Shown piece by piece: positions 34,226 to 41,368 of a stretch of DNA of 41,368 bases (the stretch's first letter is position 1; every line of letters starts with the position of its first letter). Origin of the DNA: an uncultured Pleurocapsa sp. (GTDB lineage Bacteria > Cyanobacteriota > Cyanobacteriia > Cyanobacteriales > Xenococcaceae); assembly GCA_938015355.1 (NCBI GenBank), contig CALLPS010000006.1:1-41368 (forward strand). Direction: 5' to 3'. The notes beneath the pieces are model-generated. The model ran no database searches and had not been told where the DNA came from. It saw only the letters and a program-made list of their open reading frames with translations. Position numbers and translations under genes: made by a program.

Positions 34226-34238
34226 AAGTAATTTAGAA

Positions 34239-35078
34239 TTGGGCTTAAAATTGGGCAAACTTTATTTAGTGGGAACTCCCATTGGCAATTTAGAGGATAT
34301 TACCTTAAGAGCTATTCGCATTCTTAAAGAAGTCGATCTCATTGCCGCAGAAGATACTCGTCGCACGGGTAAACTACTACAGCATTTACAAATTAAGACC
34401 CCTCAAATCAGCTATCACGAACATAATCAAGAGTATCGTACTAATGAACTAATAACTAGATTATGCCAAGGAATAGAAATTGCCCTGGTAACAGATGCGG
34501 GGATGCCCAGTATTTCCGATCCTGGGCTACAGGTAGTTCAAGCAGCGATCGCTCATCAGATCCCTGTCATTCCGATCCCTGGGGGGACAGCGGTAATCAG
34601 TGCCTTAGCGGCATCAGGAATGTCTACGGACAGGTTTATCTTTGAAGGTTTTTTGCCCGCCAAAGAGAGCGATCGCCAAGAAAGATTGGAGTTGTTACGC
34701 AGCGAAACTAAAACAGTGGTTTTATACGAAGCCCCCCACCGCATTCTGAGAACTTTAAAGGATTTGGCTACAGTAGTCGGTATGGAGAGGGAGATTGTCT
34801 TAGCCAGAGAATTAACTAAGGTACACGAAGAATTTTGGCGCGGACATATGGGAGAAGCGATCGCTATGTATACTAATGAGCGTCAACCAAAGGGAGAATA
34901 CACTGTAGTCTTGCAAGGTGCAGTGGAAACTAGCTTAATTACTGACAAAACCGAGTTAAAACGGGAATTACAGCAGCTCTTAAATCAAGGAATAACGCGA
35001 TCGCAAGCCAGTCGTCAGTTGGCAAAATTAACGAATCTATCTCGGAGAGAAATTTATCAATTGGATTTAGACAATTGA
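34239..35078 (+). CDS. rsmI: 16S rRNA (cytidine-1402-2'-O)-methyltransferase
   Basis: RsmI methylates the ribose of C1402 in the decoding centre of 16S rRNA. The start region GKLYLVGTPIGNLEDITLRAIRILKEVDLIAAEDTR is diagnostic for the family (tetrapyrrole-methylase fold). The loops LVTDAGMPSISDPG, PVIPIPGGTAVISALAASGMSTDRFIFEGFLP and LYEAPHRI also match. The length is about 279 residues. The start is uncertain: no ATG fits and two TTG codons (34239 and 34251) sit in a small duplication (LGLKLG). The second gives the more family-like MGKLYLVGT. The MITE-like element ends only 14 bases before the first TTG, so the gene's leader has been reshaped by it. Confidence 0.95.
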   Translation: MGLKLGKLYLVGTPIGNLEDITLRAIRILKEVDLIAAEDTRRTGKLLQHLQIKTPQISYHEHNQEYRTNELITRLCQGIEIALVTDAGMPSISDPGLQVVQAAIAHQIPVIPIPGGTAVISALAASGMSTDRFIFEGFLPAKESDRQERLELLRSETKTVVLYEAPHRILRTLKDLATVVGMEREIVLARELTKVHEEFWRGHMGEAIAMYTNERQPKGEYTVVLQGAVETSLITDKTELKRELQQLLNQGITRSQASRQLAKLTNLSRREIYQLDLDN

Positions 35079-35185
35079 TTTATGGGACAAGTTAATATTC
35101 TCGATTTATCATTTGTCATCGACAGATCTAAAAAGCTAAAAGCTAGTATATTGGAACGAGGCGAGCTTCACATTAAGCGTAATTA

Positions 35186-36502
35186 ATGATTTTTGATAAT
35201 GAATCCTATTGGTTAATTAATGCCCATATTCCTAGCTGTTTATTACCTCCTGATGATTCCTATCGACAAACAAGAGAAGGTTTGTGTTTAGTCGATCTTA
35301 AAATTAGTCAGGGAAAGATTGAGCAAGTGATTGCTGCCACGAATATCAGAGAAGAAGTTTCTAATTTAAATGTACAGCTAGATTTACAGCAAAAGATTGT
35401 CTTACCTTGCTTTATCGATGTTCATACTCATTTAGATAAAGGACATATTTGGGAGCGATCGCCTAATGTAGACGGCACGTTTGACATGGCTTTGGATCAA
35501 GCGATCGCTGATAGTGAAAAGTATTGGAACTCTGAAGATGTCTATCGTCGCATGGAATTTGGACTCAAGTGTAGCTATGCTCATGGCACTCAGGCAATTC
35601 GTACCCATATCGATGCTTATGGTAAACAGGCAGATATTAGTTTAGATGTTTGGCAAAGTTTGAAATCCGCTTGGCAAGATAAGATCTCTTTACAGGCTGT
35701 TAGTTTAGTTGGCTTAGATTACTATCAAACTCCTGAAGGGGTGGCACTAGCGGATAAAATCGCCCTGGTTGATGGAGTATTAGGGGGGGTTGGTTGGCAA
35801 AATCCCGATTTCGACCATCAGCTAGATACAATTTTCACTCTAGCAAAGGAGAGAAACCTCGATCTAGACTTTCATGCCGATGAGAATGGCGATCCTGATT
35901 CGATCTGTCTGCAAAAAATAGCTCGGGCTGCGATTCGCCATAATTTTACTAACCAAATTACCTGTGGACATTGCTGTAGTCTTGCGGTGCAGTCTGCTGA
36001 TGTGGTGAGCAAAACTATCGAATTAGTTAAACAGGCGAATATTGCCATAGTCAGTTTACCGATGTGCAATCTCTATTTACAAGATCGTCAAGAAAATAAG
36101 ACTCCGATCTGGCGTGGAGTCACCAGAGTCAAAGAATTACAACACCAGGGTATTCCGATTGCGTTTGCCAGTGATAATTGTCGAGATCCCTTCTTTGGCT
36201 TTGGGGATCATGATGTTTTAGAAGTATTCGAGCAAGCAGTCAAAATTGCTCATTTAGATACCCCTTATGCCAACTGGATCGAAAGTGTAACGACAACTCC
36301 TGCTGCTTTGATGGGTTTAGATCTAGGAAAAATTAAGCCAGGTAGGGTAGCAGATCTAATTATTTTCCCTGCTCGTTACTTTAGCGAATTGTTAGCGCGA
36401 TCGCAACATGATCGCATAGTGATCCGAAAAGGTATGAAAATTAATTCAGAGTTGCCTGATTACAGCGAACTAGATGATTTAATAAAACAGTGTAAACAGT
36501 AA
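35186..36502 (+). CDS. Cytosine deaminase-like amidohydrolase
   Basis: This 438-residue metal-dependent hydrolase has the superfamily ligands in order: HTHLDKG (His80, His82), DLDFHADENGD with the third His and the Asp/Glu region, NQITCGHCCSLAV with the fourth His, and FASDNCRDPFFGFGDHD with the catalytic Asp. The spacing and sequence around these motifs resemble CodA-type cytosine deaminase. The C-terminal KPGRVADLIIFPAR strand closes the amidohydrolase fold. Cytosine to uracil is the likely reaction; other cyclic amidines such as isocytosine or creatinine cannot be excluded. No cytosine permease is adjacent, so a salvage operon is not apparent. Confidence 0.88.
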   Translation: MIFDNESYWLINAHIPSCLLPPDDSYRQTREGLCLVDLKISQGKIEQVIAATNIREEVSNLNVQLDLQQKIVLPCFIDVHTHLDKGHIWERSPNVDGTFDMALDQAIADSEKYWNSEDVYRRMEFGLKCSYAHGTQAIRTHIDAYGKQADISLDVWQSLKSAWQDKISLQAVSLVGLDYYQTPEGVALADKIALVDGVLGGVGWQNPDFDHQLDTIFTLAKERNLDLDFHADENGDPDSICLQKIARAAIRHNFTNQITCGHCCSLAVQSADVVSKTIELVKQANIAIVSLPMCNLYLQDRQENKTPIWRGVTRVKELQHQGIPIAFASDNCRDPFFGFGDHDVLEVFEQAVKIAHLDTPYANWIESVTTTPAALMGLDLGKIKPGRVADLIIFPARYFSELLARSQHDRIVIRKGMKINSELPDYSELDDLIKQCKQ

Positions 36503-36529
36503 TTTTTAAAATAGCTACACTAAATTACA

Positions 36530-36588
36530 TTAGAGCATTGAAAAAAATTAGAGCATTGAAAAAAACTTCAACATGGTTTAATGCTCTA
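36530..36588 (+). terminator. Duplicated left arm with a single right arm hairpin
   Basis: TTAGAGCATTGAAAAAAA occurs twice in tandem (36530-36547 and 36548-36565). Either copy's TAGAGCATT can pair with the single AATGCTCTA at 36580-36588. This forms a 9-bp stem downstream of the deaminase gene, with two alternative left arms. No T-run follows. Confidence 0.45.
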
Positions 36589-36716
36589 GCAAATCTCTCT
36601 ATTAGGAAGTATTAAGCAGTCATTTTGGCAATATTGCGATCGCTAGATTTAATATTGAGACACTCACCTTTGAGTAGGATAATAATATTAATTTTATTAT
36701 TTATGCTTAACTTATT

Positions 36717-37088
36717 ATGACTATCCTGGATTCATCTGCTTTAAAAGCCCGAAATATTTTACTCACTCTGTTTTGCGGATCAATTATCTTAGATAGCGTG
36801 TTGGTAGCAGTATCTAAGGATCTATGGGCAATTGGGCGTATTTTAATAACTATTGTAGTTATGTATTACGTAATGCAGGGCAAAAAATGGGCTAAGTGGG
36901 TTTTAATTGCCATTTTAAGTTTAGTAATTGTTCTATTAACAGCATTGATAATTGCTCTACATTCCAAGTTATCTACTTTCTTGGTTGTTGGTAGTTTAGT
37001 TCTAATTATTCTGAACCTAATTTTGGGGGGTTTTGTGATTTTCAGTCAAGATTTAGCCCATTATTTTTCTTATACAAAAAAGTATTAA
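36717..37088 (+). CDS. Small integral membrane protein, unknown function
   Basis: I do not recognise the family. The 123-residue product has four hydrophobic segments: about 12-32, 36-53, 58-81 and 88-110. A short polar tail ends in HYFSYTKKY. Only a short basic loop (QGKKWAKW) separates the second and third helices, resembling simple four-helix DUF-type membrane proteins of cyanobacteria. The ATG at 36717 is preceded by an AT-rich leader with no strong ribosome-binding site. It is convergent with gap2 and shares a likely terminator with it. No functional clue comes from its neighbours. Confidence 0.7.
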   Translation: MTILDSSALKARNILLTLFCGSIILDSVLVAVSKDLWAIGRILITIVVMYYVMQGKKWAKWVLIAILSLVIVLLTALIIALHSKLSTFLVVGSLVLIILNLILGGFVIFSQDLAHYFSYTKKY

Positions 37089-37091
37089 AAA

Positions 37092-37127
37092 ACACCCCAC
37101 CTAATTAGATTAGGGAGGTGTATATTT
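37092..37127. terminator. Bidirectional terminator between the membrane protein gene and gap2
   Basis: ACACC-CC-CTAAT on the left pairs with ATTAG-GG-AGGTGT on the right as an imperfect stem around a short TAG-containing loop. On the plus strand TATATTTT follows, and on the minus strand the A-run at 37086-37092 supplies a T-tract. It fits a shared terminator of two convergent genes. Confidence 0.7.
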
Positions 37128-37161
37128 TAAAATTTACTTAATTTAGATATCGAGCTAAAAA

Positions 37162-38175
37162 TTACATTCCTTTAGCAACTAATTCAGCTAAGTCAACAAC
37201 ACGCTGAGAATAGCCCCACTCGTTGTCATACCAGGCAACAACTTTAACCATGTCACCATCCAAAACTAAAGTCAGTTGACTATCAATAGTCGAAGAAACA
37301 TCAGTACCTTTAAAGTCAGAAGATACAAGAGGTAACTCCGTGTAGCCCAAGATTCCTTTTAGTTCACCTTCCGCAGCTTTCTGAAGTACACCATTAACTT
37401 CTTCCGCGATGGTATTTTTCTCGACTTGAGCAACCAAATCAACTACAGAAACGTTAGGAGTAGGTACTCGGAGGGCGATACCGTTGAGCTTGCCTTTAAC
37501 TTCAGGATAGACGAGAGCAACTGCTTTTGCTGCACCAGTAGAAGTAGGTACAATGTTTGCCGCAGCGGCTCTAGCTCTTCTCAAATCACGGTGACTAGCA
37601 TCCAGAATACGTTGGTCACCAGTGTAACTATGAGTAGTTGTCATCGCGCCTTTAATAATGCCAAAGTTTTCGTTAATAACCTTAACAATAGGAGCTAAAC
37701 AGTTAGTCGTACAACTAGCATTACTAACAATATCAAATTCACCAGGGGTATATTTTTCGTGGTTAACACCCATAACGTAAGTCCCAATATCAGGACCACT
37801 TCCAGGTGCGGTAATAACTACTTTTTTCGCCCCCGCTTGAAGATGTTTCCCTGCACCAGGAGCATCACGGAAAACCCCAGTAGATTCAATAACAATATCG
37901 ATATCCCATTCTTTCCAAGGTAAGTTTAAGGGGTTGCGATCAGAGACGCACTTAATTGTTTTGCCGTTGACGATCAAGGAGTTGGTATCGTAACCAATGT
38001 CTGCATCTAGAACACCTAGCATAGTGTCATACTTCAGTAGATGAGAATTAGTCTTAGGATCAGATGTATCATTAAGACCTACCAATTCTAAGTTTGTGTC
38101 CTCACCCCTAGTCAGTAAACATCTGACAAAATTACGCCCAATACGCCCAAAACCGTTAATTGCTACTCTAACCAC
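37162..38175 (-). CDS. gap2: Glyceraldehyde-3-phosphate dehydrogenase, Gap2 type
   Basis: Gap2 is the NADP(H)/NAD(H)-using GAPDH of the Calvin cycle in cyanobacteria, acting in the reducing direction. It has the Rossmann start [16 protein letters not shown], the [16 protein letters not shown] stretch typical of the Gap2/plastid branch, active-site Cys155 in [12 protein letters not shown] and His182 in [12 protein letters not shown]. The end, [20 protein letters not shown], is standard. The length is 337 residues and translation starts at GTG (38175-38173) with AGAGGG about 12 bases upstream. No cysteine-containing C-terminal extension, as in plastid GapB, is present. It is divergent from murC. 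Confidence 0.96.
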   Translation of the reverse strand: MVRVAINGFGRIGRNFVRCLLTRGEDTNLELVGLNDTSDPKTNSHLLKYDTMLGVLDADIGYDTNSLIVNGKTIKCVSDRNPLNLPWKEWDIDIVIESTGVFRDAPGAGKHLQAGAKKVVITAPGSGPDIGTYVMGVNHEKYTPGEFDIVSNASCTTNCLAPIVKVINENFGIIKGAMTTTHSYTGDQRILDASHRDLRRARAAAANIVPTSTGAAKAVALVYPEVKGKLNGIALRVPTPNVSVVDLVAQVEKNTIAEEVNGVLQKAAEGELKGILGYTELPLVSSDFKGTDVSSTIDSQLTLVLDGDMVKVVAWYDNEWGYSQRVVDLAELVAKGM

Positions 38176-38571
38176 TATTTTCTTGCCCTCTATTTTATTA
38201 GGTTAATAGATTAAAACATTCTTAATAAGACTCATCATATCGTAAAGTAAGCACAATTCAAGACCTGACTTAGAATCAATTTGAACATCAATTAAGCTAG
38301 TAATCTGGAGACAATAGTTTGCCTAATCGCAAAGACATTAAGCAAATATGATGGAGTGGTCTGAAATACAATTAAATCCCTCAATATATTAAGCTTCAAG
38401 ATGAATTTGCTAATTTTATAATACTTTTTTACACCTAAGTCCAAAAAATTCTTGTTATCATAGCCCGTATTGTTTAGAGCAATGGGAATGTATGAGATGC
38501 TTCACTTCAAAACAGGGTAGTATTCTCTAACCCCTAATCAGGATGTTTGTGCTATTGAAGGAGTCAAAGAA
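38176..38571. other. Divergent intergenic region between gap2 and murC
   Basis: These 396 bases hold no gene. The region must carry promoters for both strands. It contains AT-rich TATAAT-like boxes around 38410-38420, but I cannot assign them reliably. Upstream of murC an AAGGAG ribosome-binding site (38558-38563) decides its GTG start. No repeats of note are seen. Confidence 0.4.
38558..38563 (+). promoter_or_regulatory. Shine-Dalgarno AAGGAG deciding the murC GTG start
   Basis: A perfect AAGGAG sits 8 bases before GTG 38572. The only nearby ATG (38543) is out of frame, so this site supports the GTG start. Confidence 0.75.
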
Positions 38572-40047
38572 GTGGCAAAAGTAGATTTGAATGGTAGACC
38601 CTTTCATTTTATTGGTATTGGCGGGATTGGAATGTCCGCGTTAGCTCAGATTGTGGCTCAACGGCAAGTGCCAGTGTCAGGTTCTGATCTACGTTCTAGT
38701 CATATTACAGATCGCTTAGAAGCATTATCAGTAAAGATTTTTTACGCTCAAGAAGCAGAGAATCTAGATTTTTTCGTGACCAATCGGGATCAACAACTTC
38801 AGCCAGTATCTGCAATTCGTAAATCTAACATTTTGCCAGAAATGACGGTAATGAGTAATTTAGGAGATTACTTGCCACAAGTTATTTGTTCTACTGCGAT
38901 CGCCAAAACTAATCCTGAGTATCAAGCGGCAGTTAAACTTGGTTGTCCAATTTTCCATCGCTCAGATCTTCTCGCAGCATTAATTGAACAGTACCAAGGC
39001 ATAGCCATTTCAGGAACTCACGGAAAAACTACTACCAGTAGTCTCATCGGCTATATGTTATTTAAAAGTCAGGTTGATCCGACAATTATCATTGGTGGAG
39101 AAGTAGATGCCTGGGATGGCAATGCCAGAAGTGGCACAGGAGAATATTTAGTCGCTGAAGCAGATGAATCTGATGGTTCTTTAGTGAAACATCATCCGAG
39201 TATTGGAGTAATTACAAACATTGAACTAGATCATCCTGATCGCTATCAAGATATTCAACAAGTAGTTAATATCTTTCAAACCTTTGCCGAACAATGTAAT
39301 GTCTTAATCGGGTGTATTGACGATCCGATTATTCGGGATGAATTGGCGGTAACAATTAGCTATGGTTTAAATTCCGATTCGGGGGCAGACTATACAGCAA
39401 GACAGGTTATCTATCATAGTCAGGGAAGCAATGCTGAGATTTGGGAAAGAGGGGTATGTTTAGGAGAATTACAATTACCCCTGTTAGGAGAACATAACCT
39501 TAGTAATGCCCTAGCTGCGATCGCCGTTGGCAGACAAGTAGGTTTGGATTTCACTACCATTGCTCAATCTTTAGCAACTTTTGCAGGAACAAAAAGACGG
39601 TTTGAACATCGGGGAGAAGTCAACGGGATTACTTTTATTGATGATTATGCTCATCATCCCAGTGAAATTGATGTTACTTTAGCTGCTGCCAGACTGAGGG
39701 TTGAAGGAAACAATTCTTTGAAGCGGGTAGTGGCAATTTTTCAACCCCATCGTTACAGTCGCACTCAGACTTTTTTACAAGAATTTGCCGACGCTTTTCA
39801 AGATGCAGATGCGATCATAATTACAGATATCTACAGTGCAGGAGAGAAAAACACCTTTGGGGTTAAGGGATCAGATCTGGTTCAAAAGATCAATCTCAAT
39901 CATAATCATGTCCACTTCCATGGTGATGTTAATTCAATTGCCGAATTCCTTAAACAAGAAATATTGCAGCCTGGAGACTTGGCAATGTTCTTAGGAGCGG
40001 GTAATCTTAATCAAGCAATTCCTCAAACCATCGCCTTATATCAGTAA
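38572..40047 (+). CDS. murC: UDP-N-acetylmuramate-L-alanine ligase
   Basis: MurC adds the first amino acid, L-alanine, to UDP-N-acetylmuramic acid with ATP in peptidoglycan synthesis. The N-terminal Rossmann segment FHFIGIGGIGMSALAQI binds the UDP substrate. The ATP-binding P-loop is GTHGKTTT (148-155). The central VAEADESDGSLVKHHPSIGVITNIELDHPD and the C-terminal FIDDYAHHPSEI and FQPHRYSRT blocks are typical of the Mur ligases. The length is 491 residues. It starts at GTG with a strong AAGGAG upstream. It is followed by murB after a heptamer array, an order common in cyanobacteria. Confidence 0.97.
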   Translation: MAKVDLNGRPFHFIGIGGIGMSALAQIVAQRQVPVSGSDLRSSHITDRLEALSVKIFYAQEAENLDFFVTNRDQQLQPVSAIRKSNILPEMTVMSNLGDYLPQVICSTAIAKTNPEYQAAVKLGCPIFHRSDLLAALIEQYQGIAISGTHGKTTTSSLIGYMLFKSQVDPTIIIGGEVDAWDGNARSGTGEYLVAEADESDGSLVKHHPSIGVITNIELDHPDRYQDIQQVVNIFQTFAEQCNVLIGCIDDPIIRDELAVTISYGLNSDSGADYTARQVIYHSQGSNAEIWERGVCLGELQLPLLGEHNLSNALAAIAVGRQVGLDFTTIAQSLATFAGTKRRFEHRGEVNGITFIDDYAHHPSEIDVTLAAARLRVEGNNSLKRVVAIFQPHRYSRTQTFLQEFADAFQDADAIIITDIYSAGEKNTFGVKGSDLVQKINLNHNHVHFHGDVNSIAEFLKQEILQPGDLAMFLGAGNLNQAIPQTIALYQ

Positions 40048-40048
40048 A

Positions 40049-40090
40049 CAGTTAGCAGTTAGCAGTTAGCAGTTAGCAGTTAGCAGTTAG
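40049..40090. repeat. Heptanucleotide tandem repeat, CAGTTAG x6
   Basis: There are six perfect tandem copies of CAGTTAG starting two bases after the murC stop and filling most of the gap before murB. The array would be transcribed if murC and murB form one message. Confidence 0.93.
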
Positions 40091-40113
40091 CAGCCATAAT
40101 CAGTAGTCATCCA

Positions 40114-40998
40114 ATGAACAACGATCATTTAATCCAGTCAGGTGTTTCTCTAGCTAGTCAAACGTCATATAAAGTGGGGGGAGATGCTCAATGGTATGCT
40201 GCGCCAAGAAACTGGGATGAATTGGAAGCAAGTTTTGAATGGTATCAAGCTCGGGATATTCCCTTGACTCTGCTGGGTGCTGGTTCAAATTTACTAATTA
40301 GCGATCGCGGTGTCCCAGGATTTGTACTTTCCACCCGCTACTTTCGTAGTTATGAGTTTGATCTTGAAACTGGTATTTTGGAGGCTGATGCGGGAGAGGC
40401 GATCGCTAAACTAGCATGGAAAGCAGCTAAAAGAGGCTTTAAAGGGCTGGAATGGGCGGTGGGGATTCCAGGTACTGTCGGCGGTGGAGTAGTGATGAAT
40501 GCAGGAGCGCATACCTCTTGTATGGCAGATATTTTGATTAGTGCTACTATTTTGTCCCCAGATGGAACGGTTTCTGAATTAAAGCCCGAAGATCTGGCGT
40601 ACAGCTATCGTACTTCCAATTTACAAGGAGGCAATCAGATGGTTGTTAGAGCCAAGATACAGCTTGAGCCTGGCTATAGTAAAACCGAAATCATGGAACT
40701 TTCTAATCAAAACTGGACACAGCGCAAGACATCCCAACCCTATCATCTTCCTAGTTGTGGTAGTGTTTTCCGCAACCCCCAACCCCACGCCGCAGCCAAC
40801 CTAATTGAGCAACTAGGTTTAAAGGGATACAAGATTGGAGATGCTCAAATAGCTCATCGCCACGCTAATTTTATTCTTAACTGCGGTACGGCTACCGCCA
40901 AAGATATTTTTGAGTTAATTCGTTATGCTCAAGAAAAAGTAGAATATCATTGGTCAGTATCTTTAGAGCCAGAAGTTAAGCTACTCGGAGAATTTTAG
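40114..40998 (+). CDS. murB: UDP-N-acetylenolpyruvoylglucosamine reductase
   Basis: MurB is an FAD enzyme that reduces the enolpyruvyl group to give UDP-N-acetylmuramic acid, the substrate used by MurC. FAD-binding motifs are TLLGAGSNLLISDRG and WAVGIPGTVGGGVVMNAGAH. The catalytic Ser lies in SCGSVFRNP and the catalytic Glu near the end in SLEPEVKLLG. The length of 294 residues matches the shorter MurB type. Its ATG (40114) comes 66 bases after murC, so the two are probably one operon interrupted by the CAGTTAG repeat. Confidence 0.97.
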   Translation: MNNDHLIQSGVSLASQTSYKVGGDAQWYAAPRNWDELEASFEWYQARDIPLTLLGAGSNLLISDRGVPGFVLSTRYFRSYEFDLETGILEADAGEAIAKLAWKAAKRGFKGLEWAVGIPGTVGGGVVMNAGAHTSCMADILISATILSPDGTVSELKPEDLAYSYRTSNLQGGNQMVVRAKIQLEPGYSKTEIMELSNQNWTQRKTSQPYHLPSCGSVFRNPQPHAAANLIEQLGLKGYKIGDAQIAHRHANFILNCGTATAKDIFELIRYAQEKVEYHWSVSLEPEVKLLGEF

Positions 40999-41072
40999 AT
41001 AGCTGAATCTCTAAGTTATGCTAATTACTCTAATAAATTTCGTAATCACTAATAACAACTAACTAAATAGAT

Positions 41073-41368
41073 ATGGCAGGAAAAGGATTTGGTCCACTAG
41101 GCAAAATGAAAGAGCTTGCTGATGCTTTCAAAAAAGCTCAGGAGGTACAAGCAGGTGCACAACAACTCCAAAGTGAATTGGAGCAAATGGAGATTGAGGG
41201 CAAAAGTGATGATGGATTAGTCACCGTAGTCATGAGTGGTAATCAAGAGCCCCTTCGGGTCGAAATCTCTCCCGATGCAATGTCCCAAGATGCAGCAGCT
41301 CTTTCCACATCTGTCACAGCAGCGATGCAGTCGGCTTATGCCCAGTCTACAGACTTGATGCGTGGACG
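41073..41368 (+). CDS. YbaB/EbfC family nucleoid-associated protein, N-terminal fragment
   Basis: The reading frame from ATG 41073 gives [19 protein letters not shown] and continues [51 protein letters not shown] to the window edge. This is the YbaB/EbfC fold, a small homodimeric DNA-binding protein that coats the nucleoid. The gene is cut by the end of the window after about 98 codons, so only the last portion is missing. Family members are about 100-115 residues. It lies 74 bases downstream of murB, a conserved cyanobacterial neighbourhood. It was found by direct translation. Confidence 0.92.
   Translation, partial: MAGKGFGPLGKMKELADAFKKAQEVQAGAQQLQSELEQMEIEGKSDDGLVTVVMSGNQEPLRVEISPDAMSQDAAALSTSVTAAMQSAYAQSTDLMRG

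Overview
This window is chromosomal DNA from a cyanobacterium. The evidence is a photosystem I subunit (psaK), the cyanobacterial NDH-1 subunit ndhL, the phycobilisome/high-light sensor kinase nblS, a Gap2-type GAPDH, a Ycf46-like AAA protein, DUF1350, DUF1400 and DUF3007 proteins, AT-rich intergenic DNA and frequent HIP1 octamers (GCGATCGC). The abundant intergenic heptanucleotide repeats and gene content would fit a unicellular or baeocytous/filamentous non-marine-picocyanobacterial lineage; a Pleurocapsales-like host is a guess, not a demonstrated placement.

Layout. Bases 1-132 are the 3' end of rpsD, followed by a gene-free 600 bp. Bases 731-3351 (minus) hold a membrane-anchored amidase, a mazE-mazF toxin-antitoxin pair with a clear inverted-repeat operator, and moaA. 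Bases 3514-5559 (plus) hold a Ycf46-like AAA ATPase followed 3 bp later by a membrane-anchored SH3 protein. Bases 5624-11477 (minus) hold lhgO and, upstream of it, a sugar-nucleotide cluster: rfbF, an SDR epimerase/dehydratase and two different C-methyltransferase-type proteins. This set looks made to build a C-methylated, probably CDP-linked, sugar, but no rfbG (CDP-glucose 4,6-dehydratase) is in view. Bases 11726-16001 (minus) hold DUF1350, an unknown 139-residue protein, pyruvate dehydrogenase E2 and a UbiH-type hydroxylase. After a 700 bp gap with a 13-bp iteron, a small XRE regulator stands alone on the plus strand. Bases 17004-18390 (minus) are ndhL-DUF3007-trpA, with a decayed TnpB (IS605/IS1341-type) remnant directly upstream.

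The second half holds a secreted GHL10/DUF187 protein, a GNAT acetyltransferase, a DUF1400 hydrolase, psaK, trpF, purD, nblS and fmt. It is followed by a surface-polysaccharide group: a protein with two CBM2-like repeats fused to a polysaccharide-lyase-14-like domain, a family 2 glycosyltransferase and a Wzx-type flippase. Then come rsmI (preceded by a MITE-like 124-bp element filled with ten copies of a heptamer), a cytosine-deaminase-like amidohydrolase, a small membrane protein, gap2, and the cell-wall set murC-murB ending with the start of a YbaB/EbfC gene cut by the window edge.

Most genes are housekeeping. The parts that look accessory or unusual are the two-methyltransferase sugar cluster, the CBM2x2-PL14 protein, the family of in-phase 7-bp tandem repeats at about ten intergenic sites, the MITE-like element and the toxin-antitoxin operator. 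I found no CRISPR array, no tRNA or rRNA gene, no prophage, and nothing that clearly qualifies as a new defence or metabolic system.
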